Source: Pseudomonas sp. GV085
GTDB taxonomy: Bacteria; Pseudomonadota; Gammaproteobacteria; Pseudomonadales; Pseudomonadaceae
Reading direction: 5' to 3'
Assembly: GCF_003050925.1 (NCBI RefSeq)
Contig: NZ_QAOV01000003.1
Location: 434,001-498,000, forward strand
Length of the DNA stretch: 64,000 nt
The notes beneath the pieces are model-generated. The model saw nothing but the letters and a program-made list of their open reading frames with translations, did no database searches and had not been told where the DNA came from. The first letter of the stretch is position 1, and each line of letters opens with the position of its first letter. Below are positions 1 to 8,746 of this stretch, piece after piece. The position numbers and the translations under genes were made by a program.

Positions 1-257
1 TCGACATCGACGGCAAGACCTGGCCAGGCGTCGCCAATATCGGCGTGCGGCCAACGGTACAAGGTGATGGCAAGGCCCACCTCGAAATACATCTTTTAGA
101 TTTTGCCGGCGATCTGTATGACCGGCGTTTAACGGTGGTTTTCCACCACAAGCTGCGTGAAGAGCAGCGTTTCGCCTCTCTGGAGGCGTTGAAAACGGCG
201 ATCAACGCGGATGTCGCCGCCGCCCGTGCACTAGCCGCACCTAGCGCCCATCGCTAA
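1..257 (+). CDS. ribF: Riboflavin kinase/FAD synthetase, C-terminal end (partial)
   Basis: The reading frame is open from the left edge (codons from base 3) and stops at 255-257. The visible peptide is the end of the flavokinase domain of RibF: a segment with GVANIGVRPTV, then LLDFAGDLYDRRL, then a short helix and an Ala-rich tail. RibF phosphorylates riboflavin to FMN and adenylylates FMN to FAD in the cytoplasm. It lies 13 bases before ileS; the ribF-ileS-lspA-fkpB-ispH order is conserved in Pseudomonas and supports the call. The N-terminal adenylyltransferase part is outside the window, so completeness cannot be judged. Confidence 0.93.
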   Translation, partial: DIDGKTWPGVANIGVRPTVQGDGKAHLEIHLLDFAGDLYDRRLTVVFHHKLREEQRFASLEALKTAINADVAAARALAAPSAHR

Positions 258-270
258 TGAAGAGCCTTAA

Positions 271-3102
271 ATGACCGACTATAAAGCCACGCTAAACCTT
301 CCGGACACCGCCTTCCCAATGAAGGCCGGCCTGCCTCAGCGCGAACCGCAGATTCTGCAGCGCTGGGACAGCATTGGCCTGTACGGAAAGTTGCGCGAGA
401 TTGGCAAGGATCGTCCGAAGTTCGTATTGCACGACGGCCCTCCGTACGCCAACGGCTCGATTCACATCGGTCATGCGCTGAACAAGATTCTCAAGGACAT
501 GATCATCCGCTCGAAGACCCTGTCGGGCTTCGACGCGCCTTATGTTCCGGGCTGGGACTGCCACGGCCTGCCGATCGAGCACAAGGTCGAAGTGACCCAC
601 GGCAAGAACCTGGGCGCGGACAAGACCCGCGAACTGTGCCGGGCCTATGCCACCGAGCAGATCGAAGGGCAGAAGTCCGAGTTCATCCGTCTGGGTGTGC
701 TGGGCGACTTTGCCAACCCGTACAAGACCATGGACTTCAAGAACGAGGCCGGCGAAATCCGTGCCCTGGCGGAAATCGTCAAGGGCGGTTTCGTGTTCAA
801 GGGCCTCAAGCCTGTGAATTGGTGCTTCGACTGCGGTTCGGCCCTGGCCGAAGCGGAAGTCGAGTACGAGAACAAGAAGTCCTCGACCATCGACGTGGCC
901 TTCCCGATTGCCGATGAAGCCCAACTGGCTGCCGCCTTCGGTCTGCCAACCCTGGCCAAGCCTGCCTCGATCGTGATCTGGACCACCACCCCGTGGACCA
1001 TCCCGGCCAACCAGGCGCTGAACGTTCACCCGGAATTCAACTACGCCCTGGTCGACGTCGGCGACAAGCTGCTGGTACTGGCCGAGGAGCTGGTCGAGTC
1101 GTGCCTGGCGCGCTACTCGCTGGAAGGATCGGTCATTGCGACCACCACCGGTAAAGCGCTGGAGCTGATCAACTTCCGTCACCCGTTCTACGACCGTCTG
1201 TCGCCGGTTTACCTGGCCGACTACGTTGAACTGGGCGCCGGCACCGGTGTGGTTCACTCCGCTCCGGCCTACGGCGTGGACGACTTCGTGACCTGCAAGA
1301 AGTACGGCATGGTCAACGATGACATCCTCAATCCGGTTCAAAGCAACGGCGTGTACGCGACCTCGCTGGAATTCTTCGGCGGCCAGTTCATCTGGAAGGC
1401 CAACCCGGCCATCGTCGACAAGCTGACTGAAGTCGGTGCGCTGCTGCACACCACCATCATCGAACACAGCTACATGCACTGCTGGCGCCACAAGACCCCG
1501 CTGATCTACCGCGCCACCGCGCAGTGGTTCATCGGCATGGACAAGCAGCCGACCACCGGCGACACCCTGCGCCAGCGCTCTCTCAAGGCCATTGAAGAGA
1601 CCCGGTTCGTTCCGGCCTGGGGTCAGGCGCGCCTGCACTCGATGATCGCCAACCGTCCGGACTGGTGCATTTCCCGCCAGCGCAACTGGGGCGTGCCGAT
1701 CCCGTTCTTCCTGAACAAGGAAAGCGGCGAGCTGCACCCGCGTACCGTCGAGTTGATGGAAGAGGTCGCCAAACGCGTTGAAGTCGAAGGCATCGAGGCC
1801 TGGTTCAAACTGGACGCCGCCGAGCTGCTGGGCGCTGAAGCGCCGCAGTACGACAAGATCAGCGACACCCTGGACGTCTGGTTCGACTCGGGCACCACGC
1901 ACTGGCACGTCCTGCGCGGTTCGCACCCGATGGGTCACGAAACCGGCCCGCGTGCAGACCTGTACCTGGAAGGCTCGGACCAGCACCGTGGCTGGTTCCA
2001 CTCGTCGCTGCTGACCGGTTGCGCCATCGACAACCACGCACCGTATCGCGAACTGCTGACTCACGGCTTCACGGTCGACGAGTCCGGCCGCAAAATGTCC
2101 AAGTCCCTGGGCAACGTGATCGCGCCACAGAAAGTCAACGACACCCTGGGCGCCGACATCATGCGTCTGTGGGTTGCATCGACCGACTATTCGGGCGAAA
2201 TGGCGGTTTCCGAGCAGATCCTGCAACGCAGTGCGGATGCCTACCGGCGTATCCGTAACACCGCGCGTTTCCTGCTCTCGAACCTGACCGGCTTCAACCC
2301 GGCCACCGACATCCTGCCTGCAGAAGAAATGCTGGCTCTGGACCGTTGGGCCGTGGACCGTACCCTGCTGCTGCAACGCGAGTTGCAAGAGCATTACGGC
2401 GAATACCGCTTCTGGAACGTGTACTCGAAGATCCACAACTTCTGCGTGCAGGAACTGGGCGGCTTCTACCTCGACATCATCAAGGACCGTCAGTACACCA
2501 CTGGCGCCGACAGCAAGGCCCGTCGTTCGTGCCAGACTGCGCTGTTCCATATCTCCGAAGCGTTGGTACGCTGGATCGCGCCGATCCTGGCGTTCACCGC
2601 CGACGAACTGTGGCAGTACCTGCCGGGCGAGCGCAACGAGTCCGTCATGCTCAACACCTGGTACGAAGGCCTGAGCGAACTGCCGGAAGGCATCGAGCTG
2701 GACCGCGCGTATTGGGACCGGATCATGGCGGTCAAGGTCGCGGTCAACAAGGAAATGGAAATCCAGCGTGCAGCCAAGGCTGTCGGTGGCAACCTGCAGG
2801 CCGAAGTGACGCTGTACGCCGAAGACGCGCTAACCGCCGACCTGGCCAGGCTGAGCAACGAACTGCGCTTCGTACTGATCACGTCGACCGCCAGTGTTGC
2901 ACCATTGGTGCAGGCACCGGCCGACGCTGTGGTCACCGAAGTCAGCGGCCTGAAGCTGAAGATCGTCAAGTCCAGCCACGCCAAGTGCGCCCGTTGCTGG
3001 CACTGCCGTGAAGACGTTGGTGTGAACCCGGAGCATCCGGAAATCTGCGGCCGTTGCGTGGATAACATCAGCGGTGCTGGCGAGGTCCGTCACTATGCCT
3101 AA
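271..3102 (+). CDS. ileS: Isoleucyl-tRNA synthetase
   Basis: Class I aminoacyl-tRNA synthetase of 943 residues, the usual length of the bacterial zinc-binding type. The HIGH signature is at residues 65-68 (GSIHIGHAL) and KMSKS near residue 608 (GRKMSKSLG). The editing domain lies between, with the WTTTPWT motif near residue 238. At the C-terminus two cysteine pairs (CARCWHC and CGRC, from about residue 906) form the zinc site. It charges tRNA-Ile with isoleucine in the cytoplasm and edits valine. Its stop overlaps the lspA start by eight bases, so the two genes are translationally coupled. A 752-codon antisense frame runs through it and is judged a codon-bias shadow. Confidence 0.98.
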   Translation: MTDYKATLNLPDTAFPMKAGLPQREPQILQRWDSIGLYGKLREIGKDRPKFVLHDGPPYANGSIHIGHALNKILKDMIIRSKTLSGFDAPYVPGWDCHGLPIEHKVEVTHGKNLGADKTRELCRAYATEQIEGQKSEFIRLGVLGDFANPYKTMDFKNEAGEIRALAEIVKGGFVFKGLKPVNWCFDCGSALAEAEVEYENKKSSTIDVAFPIADEAQLAAAFGLPTLAKPASIVIWTTTPWTIPANQALNVHPEFNYALVDVGDKLLVLAEELVESCLARYSLEGSVIATTTGKALELINFRHPFYDRLSPVYLADYVELGAGTGVVHSAPAYGVDDFVTCKKYGMVNDDILNPVQSNGVYATSLEFFGGQFIWKANPAIVDKLTEVGALLHTTIIEHSYMHCWRHKTPLIYRATAQWFIGMDKQPTTGDTLRQRSLKAIEETRFVPAWGQARLHSMIANRPDWCISRQRNWGVPIPFFLNKESGELHPRTVELMEEVAKRVEVEGIEAWFKLDAAELLGAEAPQYDKISDTLDVWFDSGTTHWHVLRGSHPMGHETGPRADLYLEGSDQHRGWFHSSLLTGCAIDNHAPYRELLTHGFTVDESGRKMSKSLGNVIAPQKVNDTLGADIMRLWVASTDYSGEMAVSEQILQRSADAYRRIRNTARFLLSNLTGFNPATDILPAEEMLALDRWAVDRTLLLQRELQEHYGEYRFWNVYSKIHNFCVQELGGFYLDIIKDRQYTTGADSKARRSCQTALFHISEALVRWIAPILAFTADELWQYLPGERNESVMLNTWYEGLSELPEGIELDRAYWDRIMAVKVAVNKEMEIQRAAKAVGGNLQAEVTLYAEDALTADLARLSNELRFVLITSTASVAPLVQAPADAVVTEVSGLKLKIVKSSHAKCARCWHCREDVGVNPEHPEICGRCVDNISGAGEVRHYA

Positions 3103-3607
3103 TGCCGTTGGCCGTTTCGGACGGCTGAGCTGGCTCTGGTTGAGTTTGCTGGTTCTGGTCATCGACCAGACCAGCAAGTTCTACTTCGAAGGCAAGCTTG
3201 CGATGTACCAGCAAATCGTGGTGATCCCCGATTACTTCAGCTGGACCCTGGCCTATAACACCGGTGCGGCGTTCAGCTTTCTGGCTGACAGCTCCGGCTG
3301 GCAGCGCTGGCTGTTCGCGTTGATCGCTGTGGTGGTCAGTGCGGTGCTGGTGGTGTGGCTCAAGCGTCTGGGGCGCAACGAGACCTGGCTGGCGATTGCG
3401 CTGGCACTGGTGCTTGGCGGCGCGCTGGGCAATCTATATGACCGCATTGCCCTGGGCCATGTGATCGATTTCATTCTGGTGCATTGGCAGAACCGCTGGT
3501 ATTTCCCGGCGTTCAACTTTGCCGACAGTGCAATCACGGTTGGTGCTGTCATGCTGGCACTGGACATGTTCAAAAGTAAAAAGACCGGAGAAACCGTTCA
3601 TGACTGA
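3095..3607 (+). CDS. lspA: Lipoprotein signal peptidase (signal peptidase II)
   Basis: Inner-membrane aspartic protease of 170 residues that removes signal peptides from diacylglyceryl-modified prolipoproteins. Four hydrophobic segments are visible (about residues 13-27, 71-88, 97-112 and 138-159). The two catalytic aspartates fit D116 in GNLYDRI and D144 in FNFADSAI; the N-terminal VIDQTSK motif is also present. I chose the ATG at 3095 inside the end of ileS, because upstream starts would add residues not seen in the family. The gene overlaps both neighbours (ileS by 8 bases, fkpB by 8 bases), as expected in one operon. Lipoproteins in this window, such as BamD and the TPR lipoprotein next to mrcB, would be its substrates. 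Confidence 0.97.
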   Translation: MPNAVGRFGRLSWLWLSLLVLVIDQTSKFYFEGKLAMYQQIVVIPDYFSWTLAYNTGAAFSFLADSSGWQRWLFALIAVVVSAVLVVWLKRLGRNETWLAIALALVLGGALGNLYDRIALGHVIDFILVHWQNRWYFPAFNFADSAITVGAVMLALDMFKSKKTGETVHD

Positions 3608-4052
3608 ACAGGTATTGGCTGAGCAACGCATCGGCCAGAACACGGAAGTCACCTTGCATTTCGCATTGCGCCTGGAGAACGGCGACACCGTGGACAGCAC
3701 GTTCGACAAAGCCCCGGCGACCTTCAAGGTTGGTGACGGCAACCTGTTGCCAGGTTTCGAAGCGGCCCTGTTCGGTTTCAAGGCCGGTGACAAGCGTACG
3801 CTGAGCATCGAGCCGGAAAACGCCTTCGGTCAGCCCAACCCGCAAAACGTGCAGATCATCCCGCGCTCACAGTTCCAGGACATGGAACTGTCGCCTGGCT
3901 TGCTGGTGATCTTCAACGATGCGGCCAATACTGAATTGCCGGGCGTGGTGAAAGAGTTCGATGACACGCAAGTGACCATCGACTTCAACCACCCGCTGGC
4001 GGGCAAAACGTTGACCTTTGACGTGGAAATCATTTCCGTCAAAGCGCTCTAA
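3600..4052 (+). CDS. fkpB: FKBP-type peptidyl-prolyl isomerase (SlpA-like)
   Basis: A 150-residue cytoplasmic FKBP-family prolyl cis-trans isomerase of the SlyD/SlpA type. The FKBP core is interrupted by the insert-in-flap domain: the segment LRLENGDTVDSTFD comes first, followed by the flap with NLLPGFEAALFGFKAGDKRT and the insert around PGLLVIFNDA, and then FNHPLAGKTLTFDVEI. The His-rich metal-binding tail of SlyD is absent, which favours FkpB/SlpA. Translation starts at the ATG at 3600, overlapping lspA. It is the last gene before a REP doublet, and the classic lspA-fkpB-ispH order is kept. Confidence 0.94.
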   Translation: MTEQVLAEQRIGQNTEVTLHFALRLENGDTVDSTFDKAPATFKVGDGNLLPGFEAALFGFKAGDKRTLSIEPENAFGQPNPQNVQIIPRSQFQDMELSPGLLVIFNDAANTELPGVVKEFDDTQVTIDFNHPLAGKTLTFDVEIISVKAL

Positions 4053-4070
4053 CTGACGAATTCGGCCTTT

Positions 4071-4170
4071 TGTAGGAGCGAGCTTGCTCGCGATGGGCGT
4101 CAACGATTACGCGATCATTCTGAATGAACGCGGTGTCTTTGATTTCTTCGCGAGCAAGCTCGCTCCTACA
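4071..4170. repeat. REP doublet (REPIN) between fkpB and ispH
   Basis: Two REP units in inverted orientation. The left arm is TGTAGGAGCGAGCTTGCTCG and the right arm CGAGCAAGCTCGCTCCTACA, with about 55 bases between that include an AACGATTACGCG-like core. The arms can pair into one long hairpin. Copies with the same arms occur at 11918, 17614, 45685 and elsewhere in this window. An open frame runs through it into ispH, but this is not the true start of that gene. Confidence 0.93.
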
Positions 4171-4191
4171 GGGCAAGACACGAGGCACAGC

Positions 4192-5139
4192 ATGCAAATC
4201 AAACTCGCCAACCCCCGTGGCTTCTGCGCCGGTGTGGACCGGGCGATCGAAATCGTCAACCGCGCCCTGGAAGTCTTCGGGCCGCCGATCTATGTGCGCC
4301 ACGAAGTGGTTCACAACAAATTTGTCGTCGAAGACCTGCGCTCCCGTGGTGCGATCTTCGTCGAAGAGCTGGACCAGGTGCCGGACGACGTCATCGTGAT
4401 CTTCAGTGCCCACGGCGTTTCCCAGGCCGTGCGCAGCGAAGCGGCTGGCCGCGGGCTGAAAGTGTTCGACGCAACGTGCCCGCTGGTGACCAAAGTCCAC
4501 ATCGAAGTGGCGCGTTACAGCCGCGACGGCCGTGAATGCATTCTCATCGGCCACGCCGGTCACCCGGAAGTCGAAGGCACCATGGGCCAGTACGATGCCG
4601 GCAGTGGTGGCGCGATCTATCTGGTCGAAGACGAGAAAGACGTTGCGGCGTTGCAGGTGAACAACCCTGAAAAGCTCGCCTTCGTGACTCAGACCACCTT
4701 GTCGATGGACGACACCAGCCGTGTTATCGATGCGCTGCGTTCGCGCTTCCCGGCCATCGGTGGACCGCGCAAGGACGACATTTGCTACGCCACGCAAAAC
4801 CGTCAGGATGCGGTCAAGCAACTGGCCGAAGAGTGCGATGTGGTGCTGGTAGTCGGTAGCCCGAACAGCTCCAACTCCAATCGCTTGCGCGAATTGGCTG
4901 AACGCATGTCCACTCCGGCCTATCTGATCGACGGTGCCGAAGACCTGCAAAAAAGCTGGTTCGACGGCGTCGAGCGTATTGGCATCACCGCTGGCGCATC
5001 TGCCCCGGAAGTCCTGGTGCGCGGCGTGATCCAGCAGTTGCAGGCCTGGGGGGCTACCGGTGCCGATGAACTGGCCGGTCGCGAGGAGAACATCACGTTC
5101 TCGATGCCTAAAGAACTGCGCGTTCGCTCGTTGCTCTGA
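4192..5139 (+). CDS. ispH: 4-hydroxy-3-methylbut-2-enyl diphosphate reductase
   Basis: Last enzyme of the MEP isoprenoid pathway, a [4Fe-4S] protein of 315 residues that makes IPP and DMAPP from HMBPP. The three cluster cysteines are visible in [10 protein letters not shown] (residue 12), DATCPLVTK (about residue 96) and DICYATQNR (about residue 197). Substrate-binding [14 protein letters not shown] and the NSSNSNRL motif are present. I start at the ATG at 4192, giving [10 protein letters not shown] as in homologues; the frame upstream is only the REP doublet. The 3' end overlaps the minus-strand fimT gene by 32 bases. Confidence 0.97.
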   Translation: MQIKLANPRGFCAGVDRAIEIVNRALEVFGPPIYVRHEVVHNKFVVEDLRSRGAIFVEELDQVPDDVIVIFSAHGVSQAVRSEAAGRGLKVFDATCPLVTKVHIEVARYSRDGRECILIGHAGHPEVEGTMGQYDAGSGGAIYLVEDEKDVAALQVNNPEKLAFVTQTTLSMDDTSRVIDALRSRFPAIGGPRKDDICYATQNRQDAVKQLAEECDVVLVVGSPNSSNSNRLRELAERMSTPAYLIDGAEDLQKSWFDGVERIGITAGASAPEVLVRGVIQQLQAWGATGADELAGREENITFSMPKELRVRSLL

Positions 5140-5647
5140 GTTTTTTCCTTTCTTTGCATGACGGCTGCTCAGCCTTGTCGCTGCGCAGGCTGACGCGACC
5201 GGTCCGAGCCAACACCACTTGATGTTGGCTCACCGGTTCGCGAATTGCGCAAATGTGTAACGTTCCACCAATCAGTGGTTCGCCCTGACCCCTGAATCGT
5301 ATAGATCTTTCGACCGGGCCGTTCCCCACGATCGACACGCGTGCGCCGCTCCGGCGTTCGGCCAGCAGTGGGTTGTTACTGTCCATATCCCCCTTGCCGC
5401 TGATATCCAGAATGATCCGCCAGCCCTGGCTCCAGTCGCCATTGATGCCGTGAATCACCACGGCCTGGTTGCGGACGATGGCTTCAGTCCGGGCGGTGCG
5501 AATACCGCTGAAAAGAGCCTGTGCCGCTTGCTCTCTTTGGTTCGACTCGATGAGTGCTCCGTATGTCGGACTGACCAAATGCAGAACAATTCCTGTAATT
5601 GCCAGTCCCATGAGCAGTTCGATCAGGCTGAAGCCTTGTTGCCGCAT
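5108..5647 (-). CDS. fimT: FimT-like type IV pilus pseudopilin (GspH/FimT family)
   Basis: A 179-residue protein with a class III (type IV prepilin) leader. A short basic start is followed by [11 protein letters not shown], in which cleavage would follow the Gly and the conserved Glu5 is present, then one N-terminal membrane helix. The rest matches the GspH/FimT fold (IRTARTEAI segment, then a beta-rich part). Leader removal would be done by PilD, encoded at 27850-28722. The ATG at 5647 places the leader correctly; an upstream in-frame start would bury it. It is divergent from the fimU cluster. Its last ten codons are antisense to the end of ispH. Confidence 0.88.
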   Translation of the reverse strand: MRQQGFSLIELLMGLAITGIVLHLVSPTYGALIESNQREQAAQALFSGIRTARTEAIVRNQAVVIHGINGDWSQGWRIILDISGKGDMDSNNPLLAERRSGARVSIVGNGPVERSIRFRGQGEPLIGGTLHICAIREPVSQHQVVLARTGRVSLRSDKAEQPSCKERKKLRATSERAVL

Positions 5648-5777
5648 GACAATTCCCTCCGTGGCGTGCTGTGGCTCGCGCAATCCCTGCGCGAGAAATG
5701 GCAACGCAAACGCACCGCATCGCTCGAATGTTGTGCCGCGCAAGGGCAGGTATAGCTGAAGGAAACAGAAGGCCTCG

Positions 5778-6251
5778 ATGGATCATCCTACAAAAGGTTT
5801 CACGCTGATCGAGATGCTGGTTGCGATCGCGATCCTTCTGATTCTGCTGACTCTGGCTGTTCCGGCGTTTACCCGTTCGACGCAAACAACCAGGGCCGAT
5901 ACCGAAATCGCTGACCTGCAACGAGCCCTGAATTTTGCCCGGCTCGAAGCCATCGATCACGGCAATACCATACGGGTGCGCCCGACGACCGGTGGTGATG
6001 TCTGGAGTGGGGAACTGGCGGTTTACGACGGTACGGGCGCTTTGGCCAATGTATTGCGGGTTGTTCCGGCGATGAGCAGCAGCGCAACTCTGGCGCTAAC
6101 CTCTGGCGTCACTGCCATCGATTTCAACAGTATGGGCGGATTGTCATCACCGTCCTCAGAGGTGGTGATCAGCTATGGTCGGGGCGCACAAAGCAGGACG
6201 CTGACGGTGTGTTTGAACGGACGAATTCTATTGGGTGGAAATTGCGGATGA
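5778..6251 (+). CDS. fimU: Minor pilin FimU-like (GspH/FimT family)
   Basis: A 157-residue minor pilin. The leader MDHPTKG is followed by FTLIEMLVAIAIL, the prepilin cleavage motif with Glu5. A GspH-type domain follows (LQRALNFARLEAI, a beta-rich middle, and two late cysteines forming a loop near the C-terminus). It is the first gene of a run fimU-pilV-pilW-pilX-short ORF-pilE, the order found in P. aeruginosa. Minor pilins prime pilus assembly at the inner membrane and form the tip. Its stop overlaps the next start as ATGA at 6248-6251. Confidence 0.88.
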   Translation: MDHPTKGFTLIEMLVAIAILLILLTLAVPAFTRSTQTTRADTEIADLQRALNFARLEAIDHGNTIRVRPTTGGDVWSGELAVYDGTGALANVLRVVPAMSSSATLALTSGVTAIDFNSMGGLSSPSSEVVISYGRGAQSRTLTVCLNGRILLGGNCG

Positions 6252-6697
6252 AAGCAGGGAGCAAGCGTACGCAGGAGGGCATGACGCTGATCGAAGTCCT
6301 GGTGGCGTTAGTCATTCTGGGAGTGGGATTGCTGGGGGCAGCGGCGTTTCAGCTCAATGCGTTGAAGTACACGGACAGCGCGCGCATGACCAGTCAGGCC
6401 AGTTTTATCGCCTACGACATGATGGACCGCATTCGCGCCAACGCTGCTGCGGACTACACCATCGCGCCGCCGGCTTCGGGCAATCCGGACGTTACCCGGG
6501 ATCAGGACCTGTTTGACTTCAACGCCAATATTGTCAGTTCGCTCGGTGCTACCGCGACGGGCAGCGTCACCGTCAATCAGCAGGTGTACACCATCACGAT
6601 TACCTGGGACGACTCACGGGCTGCGAAGGCCGACGACTCGCGGCGCAGCTTCATCCTGAGCAGTCGCACGGCCATTGATCCGGTGGTGACCCCGTGA
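6248..6697 (+). CDS. pilV: Minor pilin PilV-like
   Basis: A 149-residue minor pilin. The leader ends in EGMTLIEVLVALVIL: cleavage would follow the Gly, and the residue after it is Met rather than the usual Phe. GLLGAAAFQLNALKYT continues the N-terminal helix, and YDMMDRIRAN is the hallmark of the PilV family. The start at 6248 overlaps the stop of fimU by four bases and its own stop overlaps the GTG of pilW, so the run is translationally coupled. It would act with FimU, PilW, PilX and PilE as a complex at the pilus tip. Confidence 0.9.
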   Translation: MKAGSKRTQEGMTLIEVLVALVILGVGLLGAAAFQLNALKYTDSARMTSQASFIAYDMMDRIRANAAADYTIAPPASGNPDVTRDQDLFDFNANIVSSLGATATGSVTVNQQVYTITITWDDSRAAKADDSRRSFILSSRTAIDPVVTP

Positions 6698-7401
6698 GTC
6701 GCTGCAGCAAGGGGTTTGGCCTGGTCGAGCTGCTGATCGCCATGGCTTTGAGCCTGGTTGTGGTGCTGGGCGTGGTACAGGTTTTTATCGCAGCCAAGAA
6801 CACCTATCTCAGCCAGAATGCGGCCGCGAGCATGCAGGAGGACGCACGTTTCGTGTTGAGCAAAATGATTCAGGAAGTCCGCATGGTCGGGATGTTCGGT
6901 TGCCTGGAAACGATCACCGATTCAAGTGAGAAAAGGGATTTCCATGCCAGTCAGTTAGCACCGATCCGTTGGGACAACGGCGGCCGCAAGTTGACGCTGG
7001 TTACAGCGGATGTCGGCGGCAATGGCGGCAAGCCGGACTGGACCGTGCTTTCCGATTGTCGAAACAATTCGACGGCCTACAGTGAAGGTCGGACGCCAGT
7101 GGCAGGGCAGCTGGCATTTCCGATCCGGCGGCTGATTTACAGCTTCAGCAACAACCAACTGTTGATGAAAGGCGGGGCTGCAGCAGATCAAGTATTGGTG
7201 GATAACGTCAGCGCTTTCGACGTGAGCTTCGGCCTGGCCAGTACGGCCACTGATCTGGCTGCTTCGCGCTACAGCAGCAACCCCACGGATCCCGCGCTGA
7301 TTCGTAGCGTTCGCCTGACCCTGACCCTATTCGATCCGCACAACCGGGTGAGCGATCAAACCTTCAACGTGGTTGCCGCTCTACGCAACCGCTTGCCATG
7401 A
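6694..7401 (+). CDS. pilW: Minor pilin PilW-like
   Basis: A 235-residue minor pilin read from a GTG start that overlaps the pilV stop (GTGA at 6694-6697). The leader motif is KGFGLVELLIAMALSL, with Glu5 in place. The segment EDARFVLSKMIQEVRMVGMFGC is typical of PilW and is followed by a beta-rich domain with two cysteines. No alternative ATG fits the leader. It is the largest minor pilin in the cluster, as in P. aeruginosa. Confidence 0.88.
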   Translation: MSRCSKGFGLVELLIAMALSLVVVLGVVQVFIAAKNTYLSQNAAASMQEDARFVLSKMIQEVRMVGMFGCLETITDSSEKRDFHASQLAPIRWDNGGRKLTLVTADVGGNGGKPDWTVLSDCRNNSTAYSEGRTPVAGQLAFPIRRLIYSFSNNQLLMKGGAAADQVLVDNVSAFDVSFGLASTATDLAASRYSSNPTDPALIRSVRLTLTLFDPHNRVSDQTFNVVAALRNRLP

Positions 7402-7411
7402 GGGAGTGCCG

Positions 7412-7891
7412 ATGAATCGTTCTCCCCTGACTTATCGCTCCCAACGCGGGATGGCACTGTTGGTCAGTCTGGTGTTCCTGCTCTTGCTGACGCTAATTGG
7501 TCTTTCATCGATGCAGAGCGCCACCCTGCAGGAAAAAATGGCCGGTAGCGTCGTCTTGCGCAATCAATCGTTCCAGAGTGCCGAGGCCGCATTGCGGGTG
7601 GGCGAGAGTGCCGTGTGGCGAAACAGTTATGCGTTACCTGTTTGTAGCGGCATCGTTCAATGCGCACCACCGTCCGAGTCTTCGGCTATTACCGCTGCCG
7701 GTTTCAACGCCTCTTCAGGCGTGACCTGGGTTGCATCGGGCAAGGGCTTTTATGGCGTGCAAAATATCGGTGTCAGCAAAAATGCGGTGAATGTGCCCAT
7801 CAATACCCCGGCGACCTTGTATCGGGTAACGGCGGTCGGCATCGCGGGGCATTCGCGCAGTGTGGTGGAGAGCATCTATGCGAAGTACTGA
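7412..7891 (+). CDS. pilX: Minor pilin PilX-like
   Basis: A 159-residue protein of the PilX family. The N-terminus RGMALLVSLVFLLLLTLIG is the family's hydrophobic helix, lacking Glu5 as in other PilX/GspK-type pseudopilins, followed by the QEKMAGSVVLRNQSFQSAEAAL segment. Translation starts at the ATG at 7412, preceded by GAGGGAG. The stop codon overlaps the start region of the next short gene by 14 bases. PilX and PilY1 usually interact, so what follows (no full pilY1) is notable. Confidence 0.87.
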   Translation: MNRSPLTYRSQRGMALLVSLVFLLLLTLIGLSSMQSATLQEKMAGSVVLRNQSFQSAEAALRVGESAVWRNSYALPVCSGIVQCAPPSESSAITAAGFNASSGVTWVASGKGFYGVQNIGVSKNAVNVPINTPATLYRVTAVGIAGHSRSVVESIYAKY

Positions 7892-8276
7892 GCGACCTGT
7901 CAGGTTATGGTCACAACTGATCGGTGTCGTAGTCGCGCTTGACCTGTCGATGTCGGCTCACGCTGCCACGTCAGCGGATTCGCCAGCGCTGAACCGGCCA
8001 ACCTGTCTGGCGAATGGCAACTGGTACGGTTTTTACCACAGCAATCAGGGGTTGAAAGCCGTCTGCCTGAAGCTGCCCGAGGCGATCGGCGTTAAGATGC
8101 TCGACAGCAACGGCGATGGAGTGGTCGACAACATCGACACGCTATCCGATGGCGTGATCTTTGTTGGAGAGCATTCGACCCAGGACGGGGCCGTGAACGA
8201 TTCCACTGGCGACGATACACCGGGGATGGAAAAATCCGGCGGCGGCCGTCGCATCATGTGGCGACAAATACAGTAA
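7878..8276 (+). CDS. Short exported protein at the pilY1/pilY2 position
   Basis: A 132-residue protein starting inside the end of pilX. It has a basic N-terminus, a hydrophobic segment (about residues 13-24) and an AHA-AT site that looks like a Sec signal peptide. The mature part has two cysteines (C43, C62), an EF-hand-like calcium loop (LDSNGDGVVDNID, residues 73-85) and ends GGGRRIMWRQIQ. In P. aeruginosa this place holds pilY1 (over 1100 residues, with a calcium site) and pilY2 (about 115 residues). The calcium loop and the ending recall the C-terminal part of PilY1 proteins, so it may be a drastically shortened PilY1 or a PilY2-like protein. Homology was not tested; the role is unknown. 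Confidence 0.7.
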   Translation: MRSTERPVRLWSQLIGVVVALDLSMSAHAATSADSPALNRPTCLANGNWYGFYHSNQGLKAVCLKLPEAIGVKMLDSNGDGVVDNIDTLSDGVIFVGEHSTQDGAVNDSTGDDTPGMEKSGGGRRIMWRQIQ

Positions 8277-8290
8277 GTGAGAGTTGAGGC

Positions 8291-8692
8291 ATGCGTAGTT
8301 CCAACCGCGGTTTTACCCTGATCGAAATCATGATCGTGATTGCGATCATCGGGATTGTCATGACCATTGCCGCCCCGAGTTTCACCGAATACCTGAACAA
8401 AGGCCGTCGCGCAGAAGTGGCCGGTCTGCTCTCGGAGCAGGCGCAGCTCCTGGAGCGCTTCTACTCGCAGAAAAACACCTACACCGATGCGCCGGGCCTC
8501 AGTGTCGGCAATGATTACTACAGCATCACTCCGACCCTGGCCGACCAGACCTTTCTGCTGACGGCAGTGCGCAAGGCTGACTCGAGCATGGCCACTGACA
8601 AGTGTGGTGATCTGACCATCACCAATACCGGAGTCCTCGGCATGGTCAACGCAAAAACCGGCCTGACCAGCAAAGACTGCTGGGGGCGCTGA
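8291..8692 (+). CDS. pilE: Minor pilin PilE-like
   Basis: A 133-residue type IV pilin-like protein. The leader MRSSNRG is followed by FTLIEIMIVIAIIGIVM with Glu5, then SFTEYLNKGRRAEV, the typical PilE family segment. The two cysteines near the C-terminus (in DKCGDL and KDCWGR) would close the disulfide loop. A GAG-rich ribosome site lies just upstream. It closes the minor pilin operon and would be processed by PilD. A start codon for thiO follows 55 bases after the stop. Confidence 0.92.
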   Translation: MRSSNRGFTLIEIMIVIAIIGIVMTIAAPSFTEYLNKGRRAEVAGLLSEQAQLLERFYSQKNTYTDAPGLSVGNDYYSITPTLADQTFLLTAVRKADSSMATDKCGDLTITNTGVLGMVNAKTGLTSKDCWGR

Positions 8693-8746
8693 GTTTTTTT
8701 CGGGTGCCTTTTGCACTCTCTGTCTATTTAACGATTGGATCAGAAC

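Noticed and set aside
292..2550. A 752-codon antisense frame through ileS
   Set aside because: It mirrors the codon positions of ileS, has no known domain and no ribosome site. Long antisense frames are expected in GC-rich genes.
4084..4191. Extension of ispH upstream
   Set aside because: The extra codons translate the REP doublet; homologues start at [10 protein letters not shown].
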